Shown here piece after piece: positions 43,914 to 56,931 of a DNA stretch of 64,000 bases. The DNA comes from Daphnia carinata (lineage: Eukaryota; Arthropoda; Branchiopoda; Diplostraca; Daphniidae), in contig NC_081339.1 in NCBI RefSeq assembly GCF_022539665.2, positions 2,001,017-2,065,016 of the forward strand. The letters are read 5' to 3'. Below the pieces are notes generated by a model that was not told the DNA's origin, searched no databases, and saw only the letters and a list, made by a program, of their open reading frames with translations. Positions within the stretch are counted from its first letter, which is position 1, and each line of letters opens with the position of its first letter. The translations under genes were made by a program, and so were the position numbers.

Positions 43914-46900
43914 TCAGCCGGACATGTTCAGCGTGACGGTTCTCGGCGGAATGGTGACGTTACAAGGGCGCGAGGCGCTGCGCTGCTGATGCAGATGCAT
44001 CTGATGAGCCGCCATGGCCGCCGAGGTCGCCAACGGAGCCGGGCCCATGGTGGTCTGGATGGCCGGACCTCCGCACGGCCTGACGGCCTTATTGTGAGCC
44101 TGTTGCTGCTGCTGCTGGTGCGTGTGCTGCAACGGCAGCTGATGGATCTGCTGTTGCGCCCGGTTCGGCTGCTGGACGGGATCCGGAAGAGCGAAACGAA
44201 GCTTGTCCCAGAAGCCGTCTTCTCCCCACTGCAAGTACGTATTGGTCTTGAGGTAGAGCTTCAAATCCGCGTCCAAATCCTTGTGGGTCACGTCACCGAT
44301 GAGGATGACAATCAACCGTTTCGTCTGCTTCACCTTCGACTGACAGTGGCGCGAACTTCCAAACAGTTGGTGTAGGGCCGACTTGTACTCGAAACGGCAC
44401 CACTCGGCTTTGATAAAGTTGGGCGAGATGATCATGACGGTGCGACGCGACGAGTCGACGGCCTGGCCGATCGTCTCCGACAACCCGTAAGCTCCGCCGC
44501 CGGAAGGGCAGTCACGATGTTGTAGACAAAGTTTGTAAGTCGGCGAGCCGTACTCCAAGTTGGTGGCCAACATTTGCTGGACGAAAGCGTCGTCCTTGGC
44601 GCTGTACGACAGGAAGGCGTCAAAGAGTTTACTGTCCGGTGCTGCCGCCGCTGCGCCACTTCCGGCCGTCCAAAGACGGACTCCGTAACGGGCGTGGCAC
44701 CAAACACGCACCGGCTGTCGGTAGATGAAAACGAGCAAGACGATGAGCGTGATGGCGATGAACGCCACCAAAGTCGTCACCAAAAGTGGCAAGTAATCTT
44801 GGATGACGCGCTGCTGGACGATCGTCGTGGCCGACGGCGTCGGGCTGACGCAGAGGCCGATGCTCCGGTTGGAGCTACGGTTGGATCCTTCCAATACTTC
44901 CGGCATCAGGACGGGCAAGCTGGAAACGGCCGAATCACGCTCGTTGGTGACGCAAACCAATTGGATGGCATCGGGCACTTTAGGGCCGGCTGTGCGGAGA
45001 GCCGTCCGGAATTCGGCCAGGAAAGCGCAGTCGCAACTCCACGGATTGTCGTTGAGTGTCAGAGCGTTGAGTTCGGGCGCGTTGGACAGGAGATTCCAGA
45101 CGGGGAAATCGACGAGTCGGTTGCCGTCGAGACGCAGGATTTGCAAGTGTTTCAAAGCGGAGAACGTCCGGTTCTGGATGGACGTGATGGCGTTGTTGTG
45201 CAAATAGAGTTCGCGCAGCGATTCCAAATCACCAAACTCGAAGCCCTCCAGCGTCCGGATGCGGTTGTCCTCCAAGTGGAGGACGTAGAGTCCTCGCAAT
45301 CCGTTGAACGTCCTGTTGTGGATGATTTCGACTCCGCTCGAGTTGAGGAAGAGGAGACGCAAGTTCTTGCGGCCGATGAACTTGTGCGAGGACAAGGAAC
45401 GGATCTGGGCCCCGTCCAGGTACAATTCCGTCACGTCCATGGGGATCCTCTCTGGCAAGTTGGGATGAGAGCCGCCGGAGCAATCGACAATGTTGGCCGA
45501 CCACGATTGGTCGTGGTAGCAGGTGCAGTTTGTGGGGCAAGTCATCTCGCAGTCGCAGGCGTCAAAGTCGCAACAGTGGCAGAGAGCGAAGCAATGCGTT
45601 TCGTAGGTGCACAAGAAATTGGACGGCGTCGCCTCGACAAGTGGCACGTAGGAGCGCTGCGGCCGGCTGCTGTGCAACAGGCGGCAGTAGATGCCCTCCA
45701 GGTCCATGACGCGAGGATGTTGGCGCAGGTGGTCGGGCGTGTTGATCCTCTGCAGCCACTCCCTAATTAAAAGTTAAAAAAAAAAAATAAATAACATTTA
45801 AATAATGATTAAAACAAATTAAAAATGAAATTTCGAAAATTACGAAAATTCCAAAAAAAAAAAAAAAAAAAAAAAAATAATTTATAAAGGGGGGGGGGGG
45901 GGGGGAAGACTTACATGTTGCAATCGCACTGGAACGGGTTGCCGCCGATGTAGAACTCGGGGAGCGGGCGTCCGTCAGATGTCGGCGAAATGCGGAGGGC
46001 GTTCTGGTCGAGGTCGGCGATGTGGTTGGCGTAGAGATCGACTCGGGTCAGGTTATCCTTGCGGAAGAAAGTGTACGGCTGGACGGAGGAGATGAGATTA
46101 TCGTTCAAAGAGAGAACTTGGAGACTGTCGGGCAGCATGCTGGCCGTCAACTCTGTTAGCCGGTTGAAACTGGCGTCCAACGTCTGCAAAGAGAGTTGGT
46201 CGTCCAATTGGAAATAGTTGCCCAGCTCGGGGATGTGATTGAGGTGCATGTCCAGCCACTGCAGCGACTTGGGAATGAGAGCGTAGTCGAAATGGGCCAG
46301 TCGGTTGTCGCTGACGTTGAGCCACACCAAGTTGGGCAGTGAGTGAAACAGCCCAGTCAAATCCGTCAGTTCGTTGGCGTCGAGACGGACGGCCTGCAGT
46401 AAGGGATTCTGACTGAAGGCTCCTTCTTCCACGGCGGCGATCTGATTCTTGGACAGATTGAGGATGCGCAGACTGGGCAAACTGGCGAATGTCGCCCGGC
46501 TGATGTTCCCAATCTGATTGTCCAACAGCCTCAAACTGGTCAACTCCTTCATGCCGTCCAGGACGGCGTAATCGAAGCCGACGAGTCGGTTCTCGCCGAG
46601 GTCGAGCGACTGGAGTCGGATGAGGGCCGAGAGGGCGACGGGCACGGCCGGCAGGTTGTTGCCACTCAAATTCAAATCCTGGAGCTGAGTGGTGTTGGCC
46701 AAGGCTTCCGGGTCGATTCGCTCGATCAGATTGTTGTCCAGCGCCAGGATGGACAGCGAATTCAAATTGGCCATCAGCTGTCCGTCCAAGCGCGTCAGAC
46801 GATTGCGCGATAAGATGAGCGTATGCAAATGAGGCAGCGAGCTGAACACGCCGTCGGGCAGCGTCTCCAACATGTTGCCGTCCAGCCTCAGGATTTGCAA

Positions 46901-48097
46901 GTTGGTCAGGTCGGAGAACAGGTTGGCATCGAGACGCGAGATGCGGTTGTTGTGGAGACTGAGCACGGCCAAGCGGGACAGGCCGGCCAGTGTCGTCGGG
47001 CCGAAAGAGGACGCAGTCAGCTGGTTTTCCGACAGGTCGAGCACAAGCAATTTGCTGAGACCGCGGAAGAGGCCCGGTGCCAACACGGTCAGGCCGTTGG
47101 CGCTGACGTAGAGTTCGGCCAAGTGCTGGCTGCTGGACGACAAGAGGCCCGGCGGTAGGGAAGTCAATTGATTGCCGGCCAAGTTGACCAGCCGAAGAGA
47201 GGCCAAACCGATGAGGCTGTTATCATCGACGCTGACCAATCCATTGCCCTGAAGGTGGAGCTCTTCCAGCATGGTCCAGTTGGCCAACGATCGGGCCGGT
47301 AACGTGACCAGTCGATTGTACGACATGTCCAGCACTTTGAGAGATTGCAGGCAGCCCGTTTGCGTCTTGGTCCACAGTAGATCACTCAATCGATTGCCGG
47401 TCAAGTTGAGCTGAACCAGTTTGTCCAGCGTGCACAACGACGGGCTGGGCAGCGATCGGATGTCGTTCAACGCCAGATCGAGCGACTCCAACGATCGGAC
47501 ATCGTTCAGCAATTGATCCGAGATGGTTAAAGACGTGCCCGGCCAGTCGGCGTTTCGTGTTTGGATGCGCAACTGTCGCAATTTGTCCAGCCCTTGCAGC
47601 GACTTGCTGGGCAGGTCAGACAGCCGACACGAGTCGACGTGCAGCCACTCGAGGTGAGCGAAATCGGCAAAGGCCGACGTGGGCAAAACGACCGGATAGG
47701 CCGACGAATCGGCGCACTCGACCCACAACCCTTTGGCCGTCTGTTGTTCCAGCCGGCTGACCGAGCTACTACTCCAATCGGCGTTGAAGGCCCGGAACCG
47801 ACAGTGAAGACTGGCACCATCCGCACTGCTTTCGCTGATTTGACAGCCGTCGGATGGGGAGGCCGAGGCGAGGCCGGCGGTGGCCGACAAGAAAAACGAG
47901 ACCGTGACGGTGAAACAAATCAAGAAACGGCCGAGGTAAGTGGGTGGGTTCGACATTTTCCGGCGGTCTCGGTGAACTGACCGACAACTGCAGAGGGCCA
48001 TCCAGCTGGACGTTTTGTGTCGAAGCGTGACAGATTGTTCTGAATGTCTCCGTACCGAATTCATTAGACGGCTGGCTGAGCCCAGCGACATTGACAT
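43914..48097 (-). CDS. Toll-like receptor, long Toll-6/7/8 (18-wheeler/Tollo) class
   Basis: Exon 1 is 48097-45915, the intron 45914-45763 (GTAAGT...TTAG), exon 2 45762-43914: 1343 residues. The first ATG (48097) has a poor context. ATG at 47956 (MSNPPTYLGRFLICFTVTVS) has A at -3 and starts a signal peptide, so 1296 residues is more likely. Order (long numbering): signal peptide about 48-80, about two dozen leucine-rich repeats to about 700, an LRR-CT cysteine cluster (NPFQCDCNMEWLQRI, across the intron), an LRR-NT cluster (CHCCDFDACDCEMTCP, NCTCYHDQSWSANIVDC), about five more repeats, a second LRR-CT (NPWSCDC), one transmembrane helix at about 1051-1075, a TIR domain at about 1107-1254 (FDAFLSYSAKDDAF; KLCLQHRDCPSGG; FWDKLRF), and a Gln/His-rich tail. 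This two-cluster ectodomain and TIR match the Toll-6/7/8 group, which acts in immunity and in epithelial patterning. The BB loop has about three extra residues after RDCPSGG. The gene is intact. Confidence 0.95.
45763..45914 (-). other. Intron of the Toll gene
   Basis: 152 bp with GTAAGT donor and TTAATTAG acceptor on the minus strand. It is dominated by runs: a G17 (45889-45905) and an A run (about 45853-45877) on plus, which read as C and T tracts in the transcript. It separates the first LRR-CT cluster after CDCN. Confidence 0.9.
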
Positions 48098-48138
48098 TCA
48101 ATTTTTTTCGAGAAAGAGAAGAGACCAGGAATCGCAAA

Positions 48139-48186
<48 letters not shown>

Positions 48187-49052
48187 CGAAACTGGAATTG
48201 AAAAGATGCGACACGACAAAAAGGGGAAATGGGCAGATGTCTTTTCTTCTTCTTCTTCTTCTTTTTTTGTGGGGGGGGGGAGGTGTAAGTTAAAAGAAAA
48301 ACTACCACGGAGACCACCAGTTCATGTTGAAGACGAGTTGCCGGTGGTCTTGTTTTGAATTTGACTTTTGTTTGGTTATTCTTCAATTTGAATTTTGATC
48401 AGCTGTTGTTATTTCACCGATTGTCTTTGCACAGACGGAACACGACACAATACGAACAGCACTCAATTGTAGAACGAATCGATGCACTGCTTGTTGCACA
48501 ACTCTTTCGATTTCGTTGAAATCAGGTGAATTCAAACAGGACAACAACAACAACAACAAAATGCGTTCAGTTTCGTAGATCGATGAATTCGCCCCACGTT
48601 TGCACAACATTCATTCAGTTGGAGAGTAATCCGATTTTTGCGTTTTTGGACGCTTTTGGCCGAGGTGAGAGATGAAACCAAAATCGAAAAAAAAAAAAAA
48701 GAAACGAAACAAAATGAAACGATCAGAGCGAGAGAGAGAGAGAGAGCGACTGTCTGGAACGACACCTCGGCAACGACTGAGGCACGATGGCTGACTCGTC
48801 AGCATTCCCATTCGCCCTCTGACTCTCCGTGAGAGACTTTTGCTGGTTAGCTCTTGTTCTCCCCCCCCCCTCCTCTCTCTCTTTCACAGTTCCAGAAGAA
48901 GAAGAAGAAGAGAAAGAGGAGGAGAAATAAACGTGGATCGCTAGAGGCGCTTTTGCTGGAAAAAAAAAAAATATATATATATATAAAAGCGGGCACACAA
49001 GAAGGCAAGTTTGTGAGCTCTAGAATGCTCGCGCAGCTTTCCATTGGGCGAG

Positions 49053-49093
<41 letters not shown>

Positions 49094-49100
49094 AGAGGTG
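48098..49100 (-). other. Presumed 5' leader/promoter region of the Toll gene
   Basis: The first in-frame stop lies directly upstream of the 48097 ATG. The region has an A run of about 43 (48141-48183 on plus), (CTT)n at 48244-48262, GA-rich tracts at 48729-48748 and a (GA)n repeat at 49056-49088, and (TA)n at 48971-48985. GA repeats are typical of arthropod proximal promoters (GAGA-factor type), but no initiator could be assigned. Open frames across it are low-complexity. Confidence 0.4.
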
Positions 49101-49625
49101 GGGGAAGAAAACAAGTCTGCCTGTGAGTGCCCTCAGACGGCGGCTTTTTTTATTTCTTCGCCCCGGTTCTATGTGTACACGTACAAAAAAGGGGGTCCTG
49201 CATTTTTTTTTTTTGTTTCTTCTTTGTCCTCACTTTTCATCATCCCTTTTCATTTTCCTCGGCTTTTCTTTCTTTTCCTTTTCTTTTTTTTTTTACTAGC
49301 GGCCTTTTCTTACCTAGTCTCCACCTTCCCTTTACCTCCATGATTTGTCATACCTGTGTGAACCCCGAGGCCACGTTGCTGCCTCGCGGCAACAACGTAT
49401 ATGTTTATTTTAATGCGCATAAATACCAGGTAGACGTTCGGGGTTGAAACAGGAGGGGGGGGGGGGGTTAGGAGGAGGCAACCGTGGAGAAATGAGAAGA
49501 CAGGGGAAGAAGAAAGAAAAGGGAACCGGTTGTTGCTGTTGGTGACTGGCGAGTTGCAAACAGGATGGACTCGAAAATGATAACACACGCACAAAAAGTG
49601 GCCCCTTGCAAAGCTAATTTTGATT

Positions 49626-49658
<33 letters not shown>

Positions 49659-52600
49659 CAACTTGTGTCTCTCAAGAAATGTGTTCGGGGTACACGTTGT
49701 GGCAATGAAACGCAAATGTTCGATGGTTTTATTTATTTATTTATTTATTTTTTTTGAGTGTGTGTTACCTTCGAGGGATGCGCAACGCCCCTCGATGCTG
49801 CGCTTGTTAAGTAGCGGCTCGACTTGACAGAAGACAATTGGATCATGTCTCTCCTTCCCCCCCCCCCTCTTTTTTTTCATTTTTTGATTAAATAATCACA
49901 AACAGAATGAAGACAACGGCCAGCTTCAGAGAAAGGGAGGGCAACCAACTGTCCACCACTGTGTTATTTAAAAAAAAAAAAAAAAAAAAGAAAAGAAAAG
50001 GGGGAGAAAAGAAATGTAATAATAAATAAAGCAGTTGACCGGTTGGATGAAGACGACGCGAGTGCGCAGAGGCAAGTGGACACGCTAACTCTATATAAAT
50101 CCGAAACACACAATTCATTTTGTGTTGGGGAAGTTGGGGGGGGGGGAGGGGGGGAAATATTAGGGGGAAATGCCTCCAAGCCACCCTTCTCTCTATGTGT
50201 GTATGTATATGTATATATTCTTATTGTGTGTCTTCTCTAATATCCTCCCGTAAGGTCGTAACAGTCTTGTTTTTGCGCCGGCCGTCGCGCGGCTCACGGC
50301 CGACCTCATTTTTGATGAGCCAATAAAAAAGAGAAACGTTCATATTTTTCTTGGGAAAAATAATAAAATAAAATAAAAATAGATTTACCTGATGCGGATG
50401 GGGGTGATGGGGCCAACGTGGGCGCACCCGACTGACAGCGCACTGCTCACCTGAAGGCACGCTGCTTTGCTTGTTTTTCTAGATCGTTGTCAAAACTTAC
50501 GGAATGAATCAGGACTTTTATTTTATTTTTATTTTTTATTTTATTTTTTTTTTGGCCAAGTTTTCATCGATTCATTGATTTATTTTCTAGTTGTTCGGTG
50601 CGTTTTTTTTTTTAAACATTCAATCATGATGCGTTTCTTATTTTGGACTGGCATGAATAATGAAAATTCAAATCAGTTTTTAAAAACTCCGGTTTTTTTT
50701 TTTTTGTTTTGTTTTTATTTTTGTAACTCGTTCAACATTCCGTGAAATATTGGAATTCTGTAGAAACCAGTGTGTGTGCGTGCGCGCATTTCATTTGGCT
50801 GAGATCATCTAATCTGTTTTTTTTGACATTGGCTTTTTACTAACGACAACCGGCATCTTCGCAGCGAAACGTCATTGAAATCAAATGAACTCGACGATAA
50901 TAAAACATCGAAAAAAAAAAAAAATTCCTTTTGTTTTAGCGTTAAACAAAAAAAAAAAAGAAAGAGAGAGAAAATGGATTTAAAAACAAAAACAAACCCC
51001 AAATAAAGTGGAGAGTCTGGTTATCAGATAATGGACTGCGTCTGCTGATTTGCCAACGCGTCCAAGTGGTGGACTGGCATTCGAAACATCTTGGCGCCTA
51101 TTTCCATGTCTCGCACGAATGCGATACCGTATACCCTATAAAACTCGTCCTTCCAGCCTCGGCTCTTCTTCATATGGAAACGAAACCAGTCTTCTTCTTT
51201 TCTTCTCTTTTTTTTTTTTTTTTTTTCATAACACAATCAAAATGTCCAGGAAGAGAAAGCGAAAGGGACTCCCCTTTTGAATTTTCTTTCTTTCTTTATT
51301 ATTATTATTATTATTTTTTTTTAAGTCAATCCGGATACATACCGTCGGATGAGACTGGGCGGCCGTTTGTTTATGCGTCTTCCATCCCAATCACTGCAAA
51401 GGACTCGGTTCAACATTTGCGTACGAAGCGTCGCTTCATATCGTTGGCATCCCTAACGAGAAAATGCGGGTTTTATTTATTTATTTATTTATTTTTTTTT
51501 TGAAATAAAAACAATCGTGAGAGAAAAACAGGACTCGGCTTATGTCATTCAAAATAAAAAAAAAATTGAAAGCTTTTTTGTTTTATCCATTTTAATAATA
51601 TTTGAGTACGTAAATAAAAGAATGAGGTAGTAGCTTTTTTTTTTTTTTTTCGCTTGCATCATTCTCGTTTTATTAGTGCAAGGCATTGGTGGAAAAGAAT
51701 GGAACAGCCAGGAGGGATGTGCAAGATATGTGTTTAGGAATAAGGACTACTTTAATAGGATCTAGGGAAACTCTTTGAATCGGAAAACATTCGCTTTGGT
51801 TGGAAGACGGAACGAGGATACAAATGAAAATAAGCATGAGCCATTGTGTGTCTATTTCCTTGTTGAATTCCGTACGGAATAATGCGTCCCTGAAAGAAAC
51901 GAAAGAAAGAAAGAAGAAGCTGAACGAAGAAGAATCTGGCTGGCCTTTTTTTTTTTTTTTTTTTTTATATTATTGTGTTGTGACACAAGCTACCCCCGAC
52001 TTTGTTGTGTATACACACACAGACACACACGCAGATATACCGGGAACAACAGAGAACGGCAGCAGCACATCACAGTTCCTCTTTAGCGGATAAGTCAAGG
52101 TTGAATCTCATTTGCAGCATTGGCCGTTGGGTTGCCAGAAGACCTTCTCGTAACAAGGGGCTCCGATGCCCCCGTGAAACCTGTCGCCTCGAGCTTGTTT
52201 GGTCCTGCTGCTGAAGTTGCATTGCGATATATAGAAAGCCTTCTTTCCCCTCCCCCCCCCCCCATCTCACCTGCTGATGGATTATTTTGGAACGATGCAT
52301 CGAATGCCCCCCTCTTTTTTTTTTTTTTTTTTGTACCTAGGGTTTTTGCGCGTTCCTTTCATTCAGAGCGGCCCGTCTCATGTACCGAGAGACGGATAGA
52401 ACAATTACCTTTTTTTTTTTTTTTTTTTGGATGGGAAAAGAGAAGCCGAATTGCCGAAACTCATCGGTTAAAAGCAAGAGGTCAACGTTTGATTCGACAT
52501 CTCAATGTGTTTCGACTGTGAAAACTTGTTAGTCATTCAACTGTTGGCAGCATTTGTTTTTCTTCGCTTCTTGCCAATCCATCAGAAGGTACACACGAGA

Positions 52601-55600
52601 AAATGAATTGCATGGCCAAAGAGGAAAAAAAAAAAATGTTAAGCAACGAGATTCGAACAATAGAAAAATTCCGTTCGCTGTTCCAGCGTCAAAAAAAAAA
52701 AAGAATGATCCTCTGCGTTTTTTTTAAATTCTTGTAGCTACCAAATGGCTTCGAAAAGAGGAAGATCATTCTTCGCCAATTCGTTCTCCTCCCAGCCACC
52801 TCTTTTCTTTTTTCTTTTTTTTTTTGAACGAATAAAAAAAATGTGTATGTCTATATACATTTATATATCATAATAATAAATTTTTTTTTTTTTTTTTTGT
52901 TCTTTTCTCCTCTACTTTCTTAATGCATCTGCATAATATGTAAGAAATAGACCAGGACTTTTCTTGAGGAGCTGTACTGCACAGCTGGGTATGTTCATGT
53001 CTTTGGCTTTCTCTCTCTTCCTCTTCGTCGTCTTCTTCTTCTTCTTCTTCTTTTTTTTTCTTCTTTATTATTTAAGATGTTGGCATGGATAATGTCAGAC
53101 TCACGACTGGCCATTTTCGTTGAACTATAGCTCTGGATGCATGGCAGGAACAGGGCGGCAGACAAGAGAGAAAGAGAGAGAGAGAGAGAAAAAAAAAAGG
53201 AAGAAGAAAAAAAAAATACATGCAACAACAGCAACAACAACAACAACGAGACGACCAAAATAATAAAACTCGTAGTCACTGACCCCGATACTCGAAAATG
53301 GTGGTATTATTCCGGCTTCATCATCCTCTCGTATACACGTCATTCCCTTTTCAATTTTCTTTCTTTTTTTTTTTTTTTTTTTATTTTTATTTCGTACTTT
53401 ACCTCTCTAATTTAATTCATTTAAAATCCGAATTTTAAAAAAAACGATCGTGCCCATCATCCATTTCATTGATGCCCGCACCCCCAGATGCGCATGGCGT
53501 TCGCTCGTTGGATGGGCTCCCGAGATAAAAACGCACATCAGTTCCCTTTTGTATTCAATTTTTTTGATGCGACAACTGCGCAATCATAAGTTGATCAAGG
53601 AATCAGCGATGCGAGTAACTTTGAGGGGCAATGTGGAAACAAACCCCAACTTTTTGTTGCAGTGTGTGTGTATGTTGAGACGTTTGTTACGTTGGCGAGG
53701 CTCGCAGCAGATGCTGTTTAATCCGCGAGCACAGCTTTCAACTGGCTATTCTCCGTACTGTTGGGTCCAACTCTTCTACATTAGCATCTCTTTTGATGTG
53801 TGCGCACAGTTCCATTGCAGAATATCCCCCATTTTTTTTTTGTTTTTGTTTTGAAACCCAAATTCTTGGTATAATTATTGAAGACAGAGTACAAAAGGAG
53901 GGCTCCATTTGCGTGCCGTTCGACGATGGTACGTACACGTCAAAACGGGGCTGTAAGAGACAGTGATACAATTGCATATGAAATTGCTATTTATTTTTGA
54001 AACGACACAGCCAGCACGTAACGGTCGACAATAAAAAGAAAAGAAAACCGCCTCGTTATCCGGCGTTTTCAACCATCAACTTTGCGCGGGTCGTAAGTTG
54101 CCTGTCACTTGTTTCTTCCGTCCTCATATTGTTGCGTTCAAAGAAAAGAGACGGGCTTATTATCGGCGCGTTGAGTGACGTCTATTGCCGACTCTATATC
54201 TTTCTTTTCGTCGTGTGGCGTTCATATGAAGCTGCTGCTAGCCACGACAAAGTCCTTCGCTTAATAACAAACAGACGCTGGTGTGTGGTGGTGACAGCTG
54301 GGCTGCCAAGTTTCTTTCTCTCTCTTCTTTTTTTTTTTTTCGAGCTAGAAAAAGAAAATGCGCGCATCAACCGCAACAACAGGGACTGCCAAACAATCAA
54401 CTGTAATTGTTGAGAGATGGGTGCTGCTCCGACACACGAAAAAAAATAAAATAAAATAATAAAAAGAAGAGCCGGTGTACTGCGGATGTAACGTGTATAT
54501 ACAACGCACGAAGAACAACACGAACGGTGGGGGGAAGTTTCCCTTTCTCTTTTCCCACCTCTTGTATATTGGCTGTGTGTCGCTAACCAAAGAGCGGAGG
54601 GGGAGGGGGGGGAGCATGTTGAATCGTGTCACTCTTTTGCCTAAACCAGCATATATCTAGGAGAAAAAGACGAGTTATGCATTGTATAGCGCATATCCGT
54701 CCCCCCCCCCCCCACTTCTTAGTCGATTATTTTTCAATTGGATAGCGATGCCAGTCCTCCTCTTTTTTTTTTTTTTAATACACACCTTGATACGTACACA
54801 CTGCCAGTCTTTTTGTGATTCGATGGTGTTTTCGACGTCCACGAATGACGAAGTAGGGGTGTCAATCTGTGGGTGTTGATAACGAGAAAAAAAAGGGGGG
54901 GGGGGGGTAGGTGTTAGTCGTTGAATGGCATATCGTATTTGATAGAGTCTAACATACTTTCCGGATGGCAACGTCAACGGTTCTTCTTTTTTTTTTTTTT
55001 TATGAAAATAATTTTTTTTTTTTTTTTTTTTTTTCTCGTCATTTCACTTGGATTGTCATGGCTGTTTTGAAATTGTTATGTAAACCATTTATTGTTTGGT
55101 TACGGTATTTAGTTGTATTAATTTTTTTAAGGGCAAGGGGGGAGGCCTCTTGCAAAGCAATACAGTCATCCTCTTTGCTTGAAGAATTCTCGCCTATGTC
55201 ATGCCCGTGAAATAAAAAAGAAACCTGTTTCATTCCACTTCCTCCTCCAAAATAAAAGAAAGAAAGAAAAAAAAACAACAACAAAAACAAATAGAAAGAA
55301 GAAGAAGAAAAAAAAAAAAAAACAATCGACAAGAGATTCTTCTTCTTTTTCAAAAAAAAAAAAAAAAAAAAAAAATGTGGGAAGAAGAAAGAAAAACAAA
55401 TGTGGAAGGAAATCCCATTGGCGCTATTATCGTTTATTTGTTCTGCGCGGCAGCGAGTCCGTCTATTATTAAGTGTAGGGCTTTTTTTTTTTTTTTTACC
55501 TTGTGTGTGTGTGTGTGTGTGTGTGTGTCTAATTGCGACGAGAAAGGGAGGGCAGCAAAAGGTGGTTTATGAAAACAAAAAACAATCGGCAAAAGCTAAA

Positions 55601-56894
55601 AGAGAGAAAGAGGAGGGATGCGCGTGCAGACCGGGGCTCGCACAACACACACATAAAGGCAACATGCCAACATCGTACAAAAAGAGGGTGTGGACCCAGG
55701 CCGATCATCTACGTGTTATGTGTGTGTCTGTGTGTGTGAAAGAGAAAAGGAGAGAGGATGGTCGGTTTCGTCGGATGTGTATGGGAACTACCGACACATC
55801 ACCGACGATCTGTTGCTCGGATGATGTGCGTGAAATTTGCTTCATGATGGATGGGCCACGGCATGGCGGCAACAAGACAACAACAACAACAAAAAAAAAA
55901 AAATAATAACGGAAGAGAAAAACAAAAACAAAAGAGACAATCCAGAATATCTGCTGGAAAGATAAGGCAGCGCTTTGCGTACGGCTATTGTTTTTTTTTG
56001 TTTTTTTTTTATTTTCTTGTTCTTGTGTGTTGCGCGACAAGTGAAGCCGAGCGCACTGGCGAAAACAAAAAAAAACACGAAGACTGGACATACCAAAAAA
56101 AAAAAAAATAAAAATAAAAATATGTTGACGTATAATAAATAGAAGAAGAAGAACGAAAAAGGAAAATAGAAAGAAAAAAGGAAAAAAAAAAAAAAAAACG
56201 GAAGAGACATAACAACCCTGCTGGGCTGGTGATTCCAAAACAACCCAACGGGGTTTTTTTTTTTTTTTTTTTTCTTTTACCTTTAGAGTTTGGCCCCCAC
56301 GGCTGGCACAAAGTGGGCACATCAGCACAGTCATCCCAACGTTACTGGCTCGCACCGCTGATTATCCAGCCCCCAACACACACAAAAACCAACAAGTATC
56401 AACCCCCTCCATCTCTCTCTCTCGACTCCGTGTCGTCCTTTTTCTTTTTTTTATTATTTCATTTTTTATTTGTTTGTTTTTTTTTTCCAGTTGGGGCGGG
56501 ATGCGTGTTTCTTTTTTTTTTTTTTTTTTTTTTTTGCATGACTGGCTGACGGACAAGAATGACGTAGTTATTTTGGCATTTCTTCTTTTTTTTTTTTTTT
56601 TTTTGTTTAAATGGTCAGAACGTCGGTAAATATTGCGAAACGAACCTGCCGTTTTGACCGGATGTCTGCGCTCATCGTCGATGACGAGATGTCGCCTACC
56701 GATGATGCCTATCTTGAAATATCCAAAATGAAAACAACAACCCCCAACAACAACAACAAAAAAAAAAGGAATATCCCAACATTGTCAATCATAAACAGCG
56801 TCATATTACGCGCGGCTGCATCCCCAATCAAGTGCCAACTCGATTGACGTTTGATTACCAAGTCAGTTAACCATTGCAAAAGCCAAACATTCCT

Positions 56895-56931
<37 letters not shown>

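Noticed and set aside
44574-45770. 398-codon plus-strand open frame across Toll exon 2
   Set aside because: Antisense to a strongly supported TIR/LRR coding exon; it arises from the GC-rich codon pattern.
55039-56355. Several 100-217-codon open frames on the minus strand
   Set aside because: Composed almost only of Phe, Leu, Lys and Ser from homopolymers and dinucleotide repeats.
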